DNA from: Poindextera sp965277425
Lineage (GTDB): Bacteria; Pseudomonadota; Alphaproteobacteria; Caulobacterales; Caulobacteraceae
Length of the DNA stretch: 64,000 bases
Direction: 5' to 3'
NCBI GenBank assembly: GCA_965277425.1
Contig: CBDICR010000005.1
Location: 620,001-684,000 of the forward strand
The position numbers and the translations under genes were made by a program. Positions 51,916-60,827 of the stretch are shown here, in pieces. The stretch's first letter is position 1. Each line of letters opens with the position of its first letter. Below the pieces are notes generated by a model, which was not told the DNA's origin, did no database searches, and saw only the letters and a program-made list of their open reading frames with translations.

Positions 51916-52214
51916 GCCTGATCGTCGCCGGCACGGTGCGCGCGCCGCCCGAAAACCTCGATGGCCTGCGCCCGCACATGATCGCGATGATGGCGGCCAC
52001 CCGCGCCGAGGACGGCTGCGAGGCCTATGCCTATGCCGAGGATGTCGCCGAGCCCGGCCTGATCCACGTCTTCGAGATCTGGCGCGACCAGACCGCCCTC
52101 GACGCGCATTTTGCGACCGCGCATATGGCCGCCTGGCGCGCGGCCTGGCCGGCGTTCGGGGTTGGCGACCGCAACCTCAAGGCCTACGAGATCGCCGCCG
52201 AGCGCGGGCTCTAG
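51912..52214 (+). CDS. Antibiotic biosynthesis monooxygenase (ABM) fold protein
   Basis: This 100-residue alpha/beta barrel protein of the dimeric ABM type has LIVAGTVRAPPENLDGL, ATRAEDGCEAYAYAEDV and FEIWRDQTALDAHFATAHMAAW in order. Such proteins bind small aromatic or quinone-like molecules or degrade haem; here the substrate is unknown. GTG 51912 overlaps the leuD stop codon. leuB starts 13 bases later, so it sits inside the leucine run. Confidence 0.88.
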   Translation: MSLIVAGTVRAPPENLDGLRPHMIAMMAATRAEDGCEAYAYAEDVAEPGLIHVFEIWRDQTALDAHFATAHMAAWRAAWPAFGVGDRNLKAYEIAAERGL

Positions 52215-52227
52215 CTTAAGGATTTTC

Positions 52228-53280
52228 ATGAGCAGGCTTCTTCTTCTGCCGGGCGACGGCATCGGCCCAGAAGTCACCAACGAGGTGCGGCGGGTCGCCG
52301 AGCGGCTGACCAACGATCTCGTCATCGAAGAGCGGCCGTTCGGGGGCGCCAGCTATGCCGCGCATGGGACGCCGATGACGGACGACACCCTGGCCCTGGC
52401 CAAGGCGTCCGACGCGGTGCTCAAGGGCCCCGTCGGCGGGGAATACGCCGCCGACGCGCCGCGCCATCTGCGGCCGGAAGCGGCTTTGCTGACGCTCAGG
52501 GCGGGCATGGAGGTCTTCGCCAACCTCCGCCCGGCGATCTGTTTCGAGGCCCTGGTCGAGGCCTCGACGCTGAAGCGCGAGGTGATCGAGGGCGTCGACC
52601 TGATGATCGTCCGCGAACTGACCGGCGGGGTCTATTTCGGCCAGCCGCGCGGGATCGAGGCCTTGCCCGACGGCGGTCGGCGCGGCGTCGACACCCAGGT
52701 CTACACCACCCACGAGATCGAACGGGTCGCTCGGGTCGCGTTCGAACTCGCCCGCGGGCGACGCGGAAAGGTGACGTCGGCGGAAAAATCCAACGTCATG
52801 GAGACGGGCCTGCTTTGGCGTGAGGTGGTCACCGACCTGCACGCGCGCGACTATGCGGATGTCGTGCTGGAGCACATGCTGGCCGACAACTGCGCCATGC
52901 AGCTGGTCAGAAACCCGCGCCAGTTCGACGTCATTGTCACCGACAACCTGTTCGGCGACATCCTGTCGGACGAGGCCGCCCAGCTGACGGGCTCGCTCGG
53001 CATGCTGCCCTCGGCCTCGCTGGGGGCGCCGGGCAAGCCGGGCCTTTACGAGCCGATCTCCGGCGCGGCGCCGGACATCGCCGGCAAGGGCTGGGCCAAT
53101 CCGCTGGCCACCATCCTGTCCTTCGAGATGGCGCTGCGCTGGTCGCTGGGCCGCCCCGACCTGGCCGACCGCCTCGCCGCCGCGGTCAAGGCCGCGCTCG
53201 ATGACGGCGCCCGCACGCGCGATATCGGCGGCGGGCTATCGACCACCGAAATGGGCGATGCGGTGCTGGCGCGCCTCTAA
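52228..53280 (+). CDS. leuB: 3-isopropylmalate dehydrogenase
   Basis: This 350-residue NAD-dependent decarboxylating dehydrogenase has LLLPGDGIGPEVTNEV, the arginine-rich substrate segment FANLRPA, VRELTGGVYFGQPRG, EKSNVMETGLLWREVV, DVIVTDNLFGDILSDEAAQLTGSLGMLPSASLG (in two pieces) and a closing region. AAGGA lies seven bases before ATG 52228. Its 3' end overlaps fabI by four bases. leuA is not in the window. Confidence 0.97.
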   Translation: MSRLLLLPGDGIGPEVTNEVRRVAERLTNDLVIEERPFGGASYAAHGTPMTDDTLALAKASDAVLKGPVGGEYAADAPRHLRPEAALLTLRAGMEVFANLRPAICFEALVEASTLKREVIEGVDLMIVRELTGGVYFGQPRGIEALPDGGRRGVDTQVYTTHEIERVARVAFELARGRRGKVTSAEKSNVMETGLLWREVVTDLHARDYADVVLEHMLADNCAMQLVRNPRQFDVIVTDNLFGDILSDEAAQLTGSLGMLPSASLGAPGKPGLYEPISGAAPDIAGKGWANPLATILSFEMALRWSLGRPDLADRLAAAVKAALDDGARTRDIGGGLSTTEMGDAVLARL

Positions 53281-54083
53281 AGCAGCTCTTCCGGCGGGCC
53301 CATCATGTGGATGCCGGCGTCGACATGGACGATCTCGCCGGTGGTCGAGCGGCCGAGGTCGGACGCGAGCCAGAGCGCGCAGCCGGCGACGCTCTCGACC
53401 GCGGTATGCTCCTTCAGGGCGCTGAGCGTGGCGCTCTTGGCGTGCATGGAGCGGCCGCCGGAAATGCCGGCCAGCGACAGGGTGCGGATCGCGCCGGCCG
53501 AGATGGCGTTGACGCGGATCTTCTGCGGCCCCAGGTCGCGCGCCGCATAGCGCACGGCCGATTCCAGCGCCGCCTTTGCCACGCCCATCATGTTGTAGTT
53601 GGGCATGGGCCGCTCGGCGCCGAGATAGGTCAAGGTCATGATCGAGCCGCCGTTCGGCATCAGCCTGGCCGCGCGCCGCGCCGCGTCGACGAAGCTGTAG
53701 ACCGAGATATCCAGCGCGAAGTGGAAGCCGTCGCGGGTGGTGTTCTCGACGAACGAGCCCATGAGCTGTTCGCGGTTGGCCATGGCAATGGCGTGGACCA
53801 GGAAGTCGATCGATCCGAGCGATTTCTCGACCTCGGCGAAGGCCGCGTCCATCGAGGCGTCGTCGGCGACGTCGCAGACCAGGGGCAGGGCGCCGACGCT
53901 TTCGGCCAGCGGTTTGGCGCGGCGTTCATTGCCCTCGATATAGGTGATCGCCAGCCTGGCCCCCTGGGCGGCCATCTGCTGGGCGATCCCGAAGGCGATC
54001 GAGTGGCTGTCGGCCAGCCCCATGATCAGGCCGGTCTTGCCCTTCATCAGCTCGCCCTTGGGCAGGTCGAATTCGTCGGCCAA
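53277..54083 (-). CDS. fabI: Enoyl-ACP reductase (NADH)
   Basis: FabI makes the last reduction in fatty acid elongation. The 268-residue short-chain dehydrogenase-like protein has GKTGLIMGLADSHSIAFGIAQQMAAQGA (nucleotide site), LVHAIAMANREQL, the catalytic Y-x6-Y-x4-K element in TYLGAERPMPNYNMMGVAKAALE, and the lid segment after ISAGAIRTLSLAGI. It is 48 bases downstream of fabB on the same strand and meets leuB tail to tail. Confidence 0.96.
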   Translation of the reverse strand: MADEFDLPKGELMKGKTGLIMGLADSHSIAFGIAQQMAAQGARLAITYIEGNERRAKPLAESVGALPLVCDVADDASMDAAFAEVEKSLGSIDFLVHAIAMANREQLMGSFVENTTRDGFHFALDISVYSFVDAARRAARLMPNGGSIMTLTYLGAERPMPNYNMMGVAKAALESAVRYAARDLGPQKIRVNAISAGAIRTLSLAGISGGRSMHAKSATLSALKEHTAVESVAGCALWLASDLGRSTTGEIVHVDAGIHMMGPPEELL

Positions 54084-54131
54084 GATAGCCTCCCGTTGAT
54101 GGTTGTTCCGGTCTGCCTAGCAGGCCCGCCG

Positions 54132-55349
54132 TCAGCCGTCGACGCGGCTCATCACCAGGGTTCCGTTGGTGCCGCCGAAGCCGAAGCCGTTCGACATGAC
54201 GGTCTCCAGCGTTGTCTCCTTGCGTTCGCGCAGGATCGGCAGGTCGGCGAAGGCCGGGTCGATGGTTTCGATATGGGCGCTCTCGCAGGCGAAACCGGCC
54301 TGCATCATCAAAAGGCAGTAGATCGCCTCCTGCGCGCCGGCCGCGCCGAGGCTGTGGCCGGTCAGCGACTTGGTCGAGGAGATCAGCGGAATGTCGCCGC
54401 CGAAGACCTCGCGCACCGCCTCCATTTCGCGAACATCGCCGACCTCGGTCGAGGTGCCGTGCGGGTTCAGATAATCGATCCGCCGCCCGCCGGCCGCCTG
54501 CATGGCCATGCGCATGCAGCGCACCGCGCCTTCGCCGGAGGGCGCCACCATGTCGTAGCCGTCGGAATTGGCGGCGTAGCCGGTGATCTCGGCATAGATG
54601 CGCGCGCCCCTGGCCTTGGCGTGCTCCAGCGCTTCCAGCACCACCACGCCGGCGCCGCCGGCGATGACGAAGCCGTCGCGGTCCTTGTCATAGGCGCGGC
54701 TGGCGACGGCCGGCCGGTCGTTGAAGCGGCTCGACATGGCGCCCATGGCGTCGAACAGGTCCGACAGCGTCCAGTCCAGCTCCTCGCAGCCGCCAGCGAA
54801 GACGATGTCCTGCTTGCCGAACTGGATCTGCTCGGCCGCCGCGCCGATGCAGTGGGTCGAGGTCGCGCAGGCCGAGGAGATCGAATAGTTGACCCCCTTG
54901 ATGCGAAACCAGGTCGAGAGCGTCCCCGAGGGTCCGGAGCTCATCGCCTTGGGCACGGCGAACGGGCCGATCCGCTTGGGGCCTTTTTCGCGGGTGGTGT
55001 TCGCCGCCTCGACGATGGCCCGGGTCGAGGTCCCGCCCGAGCCGACAATCAGGCCGGTGTGCTCGTTGGAGACCTCGGCCTCATTGAGGCCGGCGTCGGC
55101 GATCGCCTGTTCCAGCGCCAGGTGGGCATAGGCCGTCCCGGGCGCCAGGAAGCGGGCGGCGCGCCGGTCGATCAGCGCTTCCCAGTCGATGACCGACGGC
55201 GCCTGCACCTGGCAGCGGAAGCCGAGTTCGGCGTATTCCGGCGCGGCGACGATGCCCGAACGCGCCTCGCGAAGCGACGCGGTGACCGCCTCGGCGGTGT
55301 TGCCGATCGGGGAGATGATCCCCAATCCCGTGATGACGACCCGGCGCAT
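54132..55349 (-). CDS. fabB: 3-oxoacyl-ACP synthase I (FabB)
   Basis: This 405-residue condensing enzyme has the nucleophile in SSACATSTHCIGAA, the first histidine in YLNPHGTSTEVGD and the second in SLTGHSLGAAGAQEA. The start RRVVITGLGIISPIGN is standard. FabB elongates unsaturated intermediates. Lying 14 bases after fabA, it makes up the anaerobic unsaturated fatty acid pathway. fabI follows. Confidence 0.96.
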   Translation of the reverse strand: MRRVVITGLGIISPIGNTAEAVTASLREARSGIVAAPEYAELGFRCQVQAPSVIDWEALIDRRAARFLAPGTAYAHLALEQAIADAGLNEAEVSNEHTGLIVGSGGTSTRAIVEAANTTREKGPKRIGPFAVPKAMSSGPSGTLSTWFRIKGVNYSISSACATSTHCIGAAAEQIQFGKQDIVFAGGCEELDWTLSDLFDAMGAMSSRFNDRPAVASRAYDKDRDGFVIAGGAGVVVLEALEHAKARGARIYAEITGYAANSDGYDMVAPSGEGAVRCMRMAMQAAGGRRIDYLNPHGTSTEVGDVREMEAVREVFGGDIPLISSTKSLTGHSLGAAGAQEAIYCLLMMQAGFACESAHIETIDPAFADLPILRERKETTLETVMSNGFGFGGTNGTLVMSRVDG

Positions 55350-55363
55350 TCAGCCTTCCCCGG

Positions 55364-55888
55364 TCAGTTCAGGTCCTTGGCGTCGAACAGGCCGACGCGA
55401 AGGTCGTGGGCTTCGTAGATGGGTTGGCCATCGGCCTCCATCACGCCATCGCCCACGCCCATGACCAGTTTACGGATAATAACCCGCTTTAGATCGATCC
55501 TATAGGTGACGCGCTTGATCTTCGGCGCGACCTGGCCGGAAAACTTCACCTCGCCGACGCCCAGGGCGCGGCCACGGCCGGGCCCGCCCGACCAGGCCAG
55601 GAAGAAGCCGACCAGTTGCCACATGGCGTCCAGGCCAAGGCAGCCCGGCATGACCGGATCGCCGAGGAAGTGGCACTTGAAGAACCAGAGCTCGGGGTCG
55701 ATGTCCAGCTCGGCACAGACGAAACCCTTGCCGTGCAGCCCGTTGGCGCCGGTGATTTCGGTGATGCGGTCGAACATCAGCATGGGCGGATTGGGCAACT
55801 GAGCATTGCCGGGGCCGAACATGTCCCCGCGCGCGCAGGCGAGCAGGTCTTCCTTGTCGAACTGCGACTTCGTCGTCCAGGCCGTCAT
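55364..55888 (-). CDS. fabA: 3-hydroxydecanoyl-ACP dehydratase/isomerase
   Basis: This 174-residue hot-dog enzyme makes the branch-point double bond of unsaturated fatty acids. LPNPPMLMFDRITEIT, the catalytic histidine in FFKCHFLGDPVMPGCLGLDAMWQL with its aspartate, and GVGEVKFSGQVAPKIKRVTY match FabA. ATG 55888 was chosen because MTAWTTKSQFDKEDLLAC fits the family start. About 70 bases upstream lies the SH3-domain gene. Confidence 0.96.
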   Translation of the reverse strand: MTAWTTKSQFDKEDLLACARGDMFGPGNAQLPNPPMLMFDRITEITGANGLHGKGFVCAELDIDPELWFFKCHFLGDPVMPGCLGLDAMWQLVGFFLAWSGGPGRGRALGVGEVKFSGQVAPKIKRVTYRIDLKRVIIRKLVMGVGDGVMEADGQPIYEAHDLRVGLFDAKDLN

Positions 55889-55958
55889 GCAAAACCCGCC
55901 AGGCGCGGCCGGAGCGGCCGAACAGATGACCAGGGGTAGCACGCCCGCATCGGCCGCC

Positions 55959-56489
55959 TCAACGACATTGAGGCGCGTCGTTGGCGCCCCAGACGTCGGC
56001 GGCAGCGATCCAGCCGGACGCCGCGCCCACATGCACCTTGCACCAGCCCTTGGCGCAGCGCTCGACCGCGGCCAGGGCGCGGGAGGCCAGATAGGCCGTG
56101 ACCTGCGCCCCAGCGCGCGGCCGCTGCAGGATCGGCGCCGGTCCCGTCTGCGTGCGCATCACCGTGCGATGGCCGTCGGTGGTGCGCTCGTGCACCCAGG
56201 ACAGCGAGCCGTCCGGGTCGCAGATGCGCCGCCATTCGTTGGCCTCGGCCACCACCTGCACCGGCAGGCCGCGAACGTGATAGACCCAGAGCAGCCGGTG
56301 GTCGTCGCCGGGGCCGGACCGCGCGTTGACGTCACTGAACTTCAGCGAGACATAGCGCGGCACCGGCAGGCCGGACGGCGTCGGGCGATCCTCGTCGGCG
56401 GCGCGCCCGGCGCCGGCCTGCATCGCCAACAAGAGCCCAAGCCCGGCGCCGATCGTCCAGCCGCCGCCTCGTCCCGACCGCTTCGTCAA
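55959..56489 (-). CDS. Secreted SH3-domain protein
   Basis: This protein of about 176 residues has a signal peptide (LTKRSGRGGGWTIGAGLGLLLAMQAGAGRAAD; predicted cleavage near GRA) and two bacterial SH3-like modules: SLKFSDVNARSGPGDDHRLLW, then a second around QVTAYLASRALAAVERCAKGWCKVHVGAASGWI. The start is set by GGAGG six bases before TTG 56489. It may bind cell-wall components. It is divergent from the 2-hydroxyacid dehydrogenase gene. Confidence 0.82.
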   Translation of the reverse strand: MTKRSGRGGGWTIGAGLGLLLAMQAGAGRAADEDRPTPSGLPVPRYVSLKFSDVNARSGPGDDHRLLWVYHVRGLPVQVVAEANEWRRICDPDGSLSWVHERTTDGHRTVMRTQTGPAPILQRPRAGAQVTAYLASRALAAVERCAKGWCKVHVGAASGWIAAADVWGANDAPQCR

Positions 56490-56606
56490 CCCAATCCTCC
56501 ACGCCTTGGCCGCGCTTGGCCCCTTTGCTACAAGGCCGACCGAAGCGTGCGCGCGCAAGCGTCGCCCGCGCCCGCAAGCTTAAGCCTTCCATTTCGAACC
56601 TCAACC

Positions 56607-57593
56607 ATGACCGACCGCAAGCCGAAAGTCGTCGTCACACGCAAGCTGCCCGAGCCGGTCGAGTCCCGGATGCGCGAGCTGTTCGACGTCATTCTGAACG
56701 CCGACGACCGTCCGATGGATGCTGGCGCCCTGTCGTCGGCGATCGCCGATGCCGAGGTGCTGGTGCCCACCATCACCGACCAGATCGACAAGACCCTGAT
56801 CGCGAGCGCCGGCCCGAAGCTCAGGATCATCGCCAATTTCGGCGCGGGGGTCGATCATATCGACGTGGAGGCGGCCCACGCGCGCGGCATCGCCGTGACC
56901 AACACGCCCGGCGTGCTCACCGAGGACACCGCCGACATGACCATGGCCCTGATCATGGCCGCGGCGCGCCGGCTGGTGGAGGGCGCCAACATCGCCCAGG
57001 CCGGGGAGTTCGCCGGCTGGTCGCCGACCTGGATGCTGGGCAAGCGGTTGCGCGGCGCCCGCCTCGGCATCGTCGGCATGGGCCGCATCGGCCAGGCGCT
57101 GGCCCGCCGCGCCAAGGCGTTCGGCCTGCAGATCAATTATCATAATCGCAAGCCCGCCGGCCGGCTGATCGAGGAGGAACTGGGCGCCACCTACTGGGAC
57201 AGCCTCGACCAGATGCTGGCCCATATGGACATCGTCTCGCTCAACTGTCCCCACACCCCAGCCACCTATCACCTCCTGTCGGCTCGGCGGCTGAAGCTGC
57301 TGCAGCCGCACGCCATCCTCATCAACACCGCCCGCGGCGAGGTGATCGATGAGGCGGCCATGGCCAATATGCTGCAGGCCGGTGAACTGGGCGGCGCCGG
57401 CCTTGACGTCTTCGAGCACGAGCCGGCCATCAATCCGCACCTGCTCAAGCTGCCCAATGTGGTGCTTTTGCCGCACATGAGTTCGGCCACGGTCGAGGCC
57501 CGGATCGAGATGGGCGAAAAGGTGATGATCAATATCCGCACCTTCCTGGACGGCCACAAACCGCCGGACCGGGTCATCCCGTCGATGCTTTAG
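56607..57593 (+). CDS. D-isomer 2-hydroxyacid dehydrogenase, glyoxylate reductase-like
   Basis: This 328-residue NAD(P)-dependent oxidoreductase has LRIIANFGAGVDHIDVEAA, TPGVLTEDTADMTMALIMAAARR, the Rossmann loop RLGIVGMGRIGQALARRAKAFG and the catalytic arginine in LINTARGEVIDE. It also has a downstream acidic residue and the catalytic histidine in VVLLPHMSSATVEAR. It resembles glyoxylate/hydroxypyruvate reductases of alphaproteobacteria; the preferred substrate is not readable. It is divergent from the SH3 gene. Confidence 0.92.
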   Translation: MTDRKPKVVVTRKLPEPVESRMRELFDVILNADDRPMDAGALSSAIADAEVLVPTITDQIDKTLIASAGPKLRIIANFGAGVDHIDVEAAHARGIAVTNTPGVLTEDTADMTMALIMAAARRLVEGANIAQAGEFAGWSPTWMLGKRLRGARLGIVGMGRIGQALARRAKAFGLQINYHNRKPAGRLIEEELGATYWDSLDQMLAHMDIVSLNCPHTPATYHLLSARRLKLLQPHAILINTARGEVIDEAAMANMLQAGELGGAGLDVFEHEPAINPHLLKLPNVVLLPHMSSATVEARIEMGEKVMINIRTFLDGHKPPDRVIPSML

Positions 57594-57652
57594 GGTGACG
57601 CGCCGGAGCCAGGGCGGCCGTGGCGGCGTTGTAGAGGGTGAAAGGCGTCCAA

Positions 57653-57820
57653 ATGCCCGAACCCGTCACACCACAACAGCCCCAGCCCGCCCCGCCGCCG
57701 ATGGAGGCGCCGCCACAGGTCACGCCGCCGGAAATCCAGCCCCCCAGCGAGCCTGTCGAGCCGGCCAATCCCCCGCCGGAGGCGCCGAACATCAGCCCAC
57801 AGCCGACCATTCAGGCCTGA
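57653..57820 (+). CDS. Small proline-rich frame, uncertain gene
   Basis: This 55-residue frame is unusually rich in proline and glutamine: EPVTPQQPQPAPPPMEAPP followed by similar blocks up to a closing QPTIQA. It has no membrane segment. An AAAGG lies seven bases before ATG 57653, and a GTG at 57638 is also in frame. No known domain is seen. A glycine-rich opposite-strand frame covers it, so it is not certain which strand, if either, is coding. Confidence 0.38.
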   Translation: MPEPVTPQQPQPAPPPMEAPPQVTPPEIQPPSEPVEPANPPPEAPNISPQPTIQA

Positions 57821-57999
57821 ACGCCGGCGAAAACGACGGTTCGACCTCGAGATTTCGACATGGCTTGGGGTGAGGCCCCCCGCCTTGTATGGTGGCGGTT
57901 CAACCGCGGGCCTGAGAGCGCTGAGTGCACATTCCTCCAGACGCCCGAGGCCGGTCAGCCAGACCCTTTTCGCCGTCCGGCTATCGGCACGCGGTTCGC

Positions 58000-59565
58000 A
58001 TGCGCTACCGCTTCGCCGGCCAGGCGGACCCCTGGCTGATCGCCGGATGTTTTGTCGCCTTCGTCGCGGTCTGGGCGACCTATGCGGGGATATCCGACGG
58101 GCCGGTGGCCATCCATCAGGACATGTCCGAGGCCTATGTCTGGGGTCGGGAGTTCCAGCTGGGCTACAACCAGCATCCACCCTTCTGGGCCTGGATCGCC
58201 GGAGGCTGGTTTTCGGTCATGCCGCGCACGACCTGGTCGTTCGATCTTCTGGCCATACTGAATGCGGCGGTCGGGCTGCTCGGCGCCTGGTGGCTGATCG
58301 GCGACTTCACGTCCGGAAGCCGGCGCATCGCGGCTGTGGCGCTGCTGCTGCTGACGCCGTTCTATACGTTTCTGAGCCTGAAATATAACGCCAATTCGAT
58401 CTTCCTTTCGCTCTGGCCCTGGACGCTGCACCTTTTCATGCGCTCGATCGACGAGCGCAAACTCAGCGACGCGGTCTGGTTCGGGGTCCTGATGGCCGCG
58501 GCCATGTTGTCGAAATACTACGCGGTCATACTGGGCATGAGCTGCCTCGCCGCCGCCTGCCTGCATCCCGAACGCCGGCGCTACTTCACCTCGGCTTCGC
58601 CCTACATTTCGCTGGCGGTCGGACTTGCACTGTTCTCCCCGCATGTCTGGTGGCTGTTCCAGAACAACTTCCGCTCCGTCCATTACGCTACAGGCTTGAG
58701 CGCCGCGCACGGCATCTCCAGCCATGACTGGGTCACGCCGGCCCGCTATGGGCTTGAGACCGTAGCCGCCTGCATCGGCTACCAGGTGGTGGTCATCGGC
58801 CTGATCCTGGCCGTCAGCCGCACCGGTCCTCGCGCCTGGATCGCCGCCAGCCGCGCGCGCCTGGCCGAGCCGCGCTTTCGCATGCTCCTGGTGCTGGCCT
58901 GGTCGCCGCTGGCGTTCACGGTGCTGTTCGGCCTCCTCCTTCGCCTGAAGATATCGTCCAACATGACCATCGGTGTCTTCAGCCTGGCGCCGCTGGCGCT
59001 GATCGAGCTGGTCGGGGTTCGCGATGACGGGCGTCTTCAGCGCCGCAGCGTGCAACTCGCCGTCGGCCTGTCGCTGGCGGCGCTCGTGCTCTCACCGCTG
59101 GTCGCCTATGGCATGATCCGCCTGTCCAAGGATCCGCGCGTGGTTCTGCCGCAGATGGAGCTGGCGCGGGACGCGACCGCCGTCTGGCGGCAGCGCACGG
59201 GGCTGCCCCTGACCTATGTGGCGGGTGAAAACCTCTATCCGGGCGCGGTCGCCTTCTACAGCCCCGATCGGCCGCACAGCTTCATCCGGTTCGACTATGG
59301 CCAGGCGCCCTGGGTGACGCCGGCCGATCTGGCGCGCAATGGGCTGCTGGCCGTCTGTCAGGCCGACGATGCGGCCTGCCTGGCCGCCGCCGGCCGGTTT
59401 TCGACGCCCCAGACGGCGAGGGTCCCGCTCATCCTCAGCCACAGCTTCTGGGGCTACAGCCGCGCGCCGCGCGCGTTTGTGCTGTTCATGACCCCGCCGC
59501 AGGCCGGGCAGGACGGATCGGCGCCGACGCGCACGGTGCGGGTCTCCGCCGCAAGGGCGTCGTAG
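58000..59565 (+). CDS. Membrane glycosyltransferase of the GT39/ArnT-like type
   Basis: This protein of ~521 residues has about ten hydrophobic segments. A soluble-looking loop after the first one (AIHQDMSEAYVWGREFQLGYNQHPPFWAW) has the Asp/Glu residues typical of polyprenyl-phosphate-sugar transferases of the PMT/ArnT superfamily. LLLTPFYTFLSLKYNANSI is also similar. A periplasmic C-terminal part follows. The sugar and acceptor are not known. ATG 58000 is preferred; GTG 57925 is possible. Its last 112 bases overlap the ThiF-like gene on the other strand. Confidence 0.78.
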   Translation: MRYRFAGQADPWLIAGCFVAFVAVWATYAGISDGPVAIHQDMSEAYVWGREFQLGYNQHPPFWAWIAGGWFSVMPRTTWSFDLLAILNAAVGLLGAWWLIGDFTSGSRRIAAVALLLLTPFYTFLSLKYNANSIFLSLWPWTLHLFMRSIDERKLSDAVWFGVLMAAAMLSKYYAVILGMSCLAAACLHPERRRYFTSASPYISLAVGLALFSPHVWWLFQNNFRSVHYATGLSAAHGISSHDWVTPARYGLETVAACIGYQVVVIGLILAVSRTGPRAWIAASRARLAEPRFRMLLVLAWSPLAFTVLFGLLLRLKISSNMTIGVFSLAPLALIELVGVRDDGRLQRRSVQLAVGLSLAALVLSPLVAYGMIRLSKDPRVVLPQMELARDATAVWRQRTGLPLTYVAGENLYPGAVAFYSPDRPHSFIRFDYGQAPWVTPADLARNGLLAVCQADDAACLAAAGRFSTPQTARVPLILSHSFWGYSRAPRAFVLFMTPPQAGQDGSAPTRTVRVSAARAS

Positions 59566-60227
59566 ATCAGCAGGCGCCCGGTCAGGCTTTCGCCGGCGCC
59601 CACGATCAGCTTGATCGCTTCCAGGGCCATCATGGCGCCGATGACGCCGGCCAGGGCGCCGATGACGCCGACTGCGGCGCAGGTCTCGGCCTCGGGTGGG
59701 ATGTCGGGAACCAGGCAACGATAGCAGGGCCGGCCCGAGAAGATCCCGACCTGGCCGGTCCAGCGGCCGATGGCGCCGGAGACCAGCGGCCTGGCCTCGG
59801 CCAGACAGGCGTCGTTGACCGCGAACCGCGTGGCGAAATCGTCGGTCCCGTCGAGGACCAGGTCATAGGGGCGCACGAGCGCGGCGGCGTTTTCGGGCTC
59901 AAGTCCCGCGGCGATCGGCTCGACCGCGACATGGGCGTTCAGGCCCGCCAGCCGCTCGGCGGCGGCCTCGACCTTGGCGCGGCCGACATCGACGCCGGCA
60001 TAGAGGATCTGCCGCTGCAGATTGGACAGGGCCACCGTGTCGGGATCGGCCAGGCCAATCCGGCCGACCCCCGCGGCGGCGAGATAGAGGGCGGCCGGCG
60101 CGCCAAGGCCGCCGGCGCCGACGATCAGCACGCTGGCGGCTTTCAGCGCCTGCTGTCCCGCCCCGCCGATCTCGCGCAGCACCAGGTGGCGGGCATATCG
60201 GTCAACCTCCTCGTCGCTGAAGCTCAT
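59454..60227 (-). CDS. ThiF/MoeB-type adenylyltransferase
   Basis: This 257-residue E1-like enzyme activates ubiquitin-like sulfur carriers such as MoaD or ThiS. It has RYARHLVLREIGGAGQQALK, the nucleotide loop VLIVGAGGLGAPAALYLAAAGV, the LSNLQRQILY block and DGTDDFATRFAVND. Four zinc cysteines are in CYRCLVP and CPACGG. There is no C-terminal rhodanese domain. It cannot be assigned to MoeB or ThiF from sequence alone. The ATG at 60227 starts the MSFSDEEVDRY opening. Confidence 0.92.
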   Translation of the reverse strand: MSFSDEEVDRYARHLVLREIGGAGQQALKAASVLIVGAGGLGAPAALYLAAAGVGRIGLADPDTVALSNLQRQILYAGVDVGRAKVEAAAERLAGLNAHVAVEPIAAGLEPENAAALVRPYDLVLDGTDDFATRFAVNDACLAEARPLVSGAIGRWTGQVGIFSGRPCYRCLVPDIPPEAETCAAVGVIGALAGVIGAMMALEAIKLIVGAGESLTGRLLIYDALAAETRTVRVGADPSCPACGGVMNSTNARGARL

Positions 60228-60267
60228 CCACCTTGACCCGAGGTCCCGCGCCCGCCACATGCGCCCC

Positions 60268-60819
60268 ATGACCGATAACACTTTTCCGGACTGGCATGGG
60301 ACCACCATCCTGGCCGTGCGCAAGGGCGGCCAGACCGTCATCGCCGGCGACGGCCAGGTCACGCAAGGCCAGACCGTGGTCAAGGGCAATGCGCGCAAGG
60401 TGCGCACCCTGGCCGACGGCCGGGTGATCGCGGGTTTCGCCGGCGCCACCGCCGACGCCTTCACACTGATCGAGCGGCTGGAGGCCAAGCTGGAGCAGTA
60501 TCCGGAGCAGCTTTCCCGCGCCTGCGTCGACTTGGCCAAGGACTGGCGCACCGAGCGGGGCTTGCGCCGGCTGGAGGCCATGCTGATCGTCGCCGACAAG
60601 GCCAGTCTCTATACGGTCACCGGCGCAGGCGATGTGCTGGAGCCTGAGCATGGGGCGGCCGCCATCGGATCGGGCGGCCAGTTCGCGCTGGCCGCGGCCC
60701 GGGCGCTGATGGCGTTCGACCTCACCGCCGAGGAGATCGCCCGCCGCGCCATGGCCATCGCCGCCGAGATCTGCGTCTACACCAACACCGCGCTGGTGGT
60801 TGAGTCCCTGAGCGCCTGA
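60268..60819 (+). CDS. hslV: ATP-dependent protease subunit HslV
   Basis: This 183-residue proteasome-like peptidase has its active N-terminal threonine in HGTTILAVRKGG, so nine residues are removed if it starts at ATG 60268. GDGQVTQGQTVVKGNARKVR, AGFAGATADAFTLIER, EAMLIVADKASLYTVTGAGDV and GSGGQFALAAARAL follow. An earlier ATG at 60259 would add three residues. hslU follows after eight bases. The partner chaperone-protease degrades unfolded proteins. Confidence 0.97.
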   Translation: MTDNTFPDWHGTTILAVRKGGQTVIAGDGQVTQGQTVVKGNARKVRTLADGRVIAGFAGATADAFTLIERLEAKLEQYPEQLSRACVDLAKDWRTERGLRRLEAMLIVADKASLYTVTGAGDVLEPEHGAAAIGSGGQFALAAARALMAFDLTAEEIARRAMAIAAEICVYTNTALVVESLSA

Positions 60820-60827
60820 AGGCCTGC

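Noticed and set aside
53307..55418. A 703-codon open frame opposite fabI and fabB
   Set aside because: Both minus-strand genes have full catalytic motifs; the plus frame spans two genes and their spacer with no recognisable fold.
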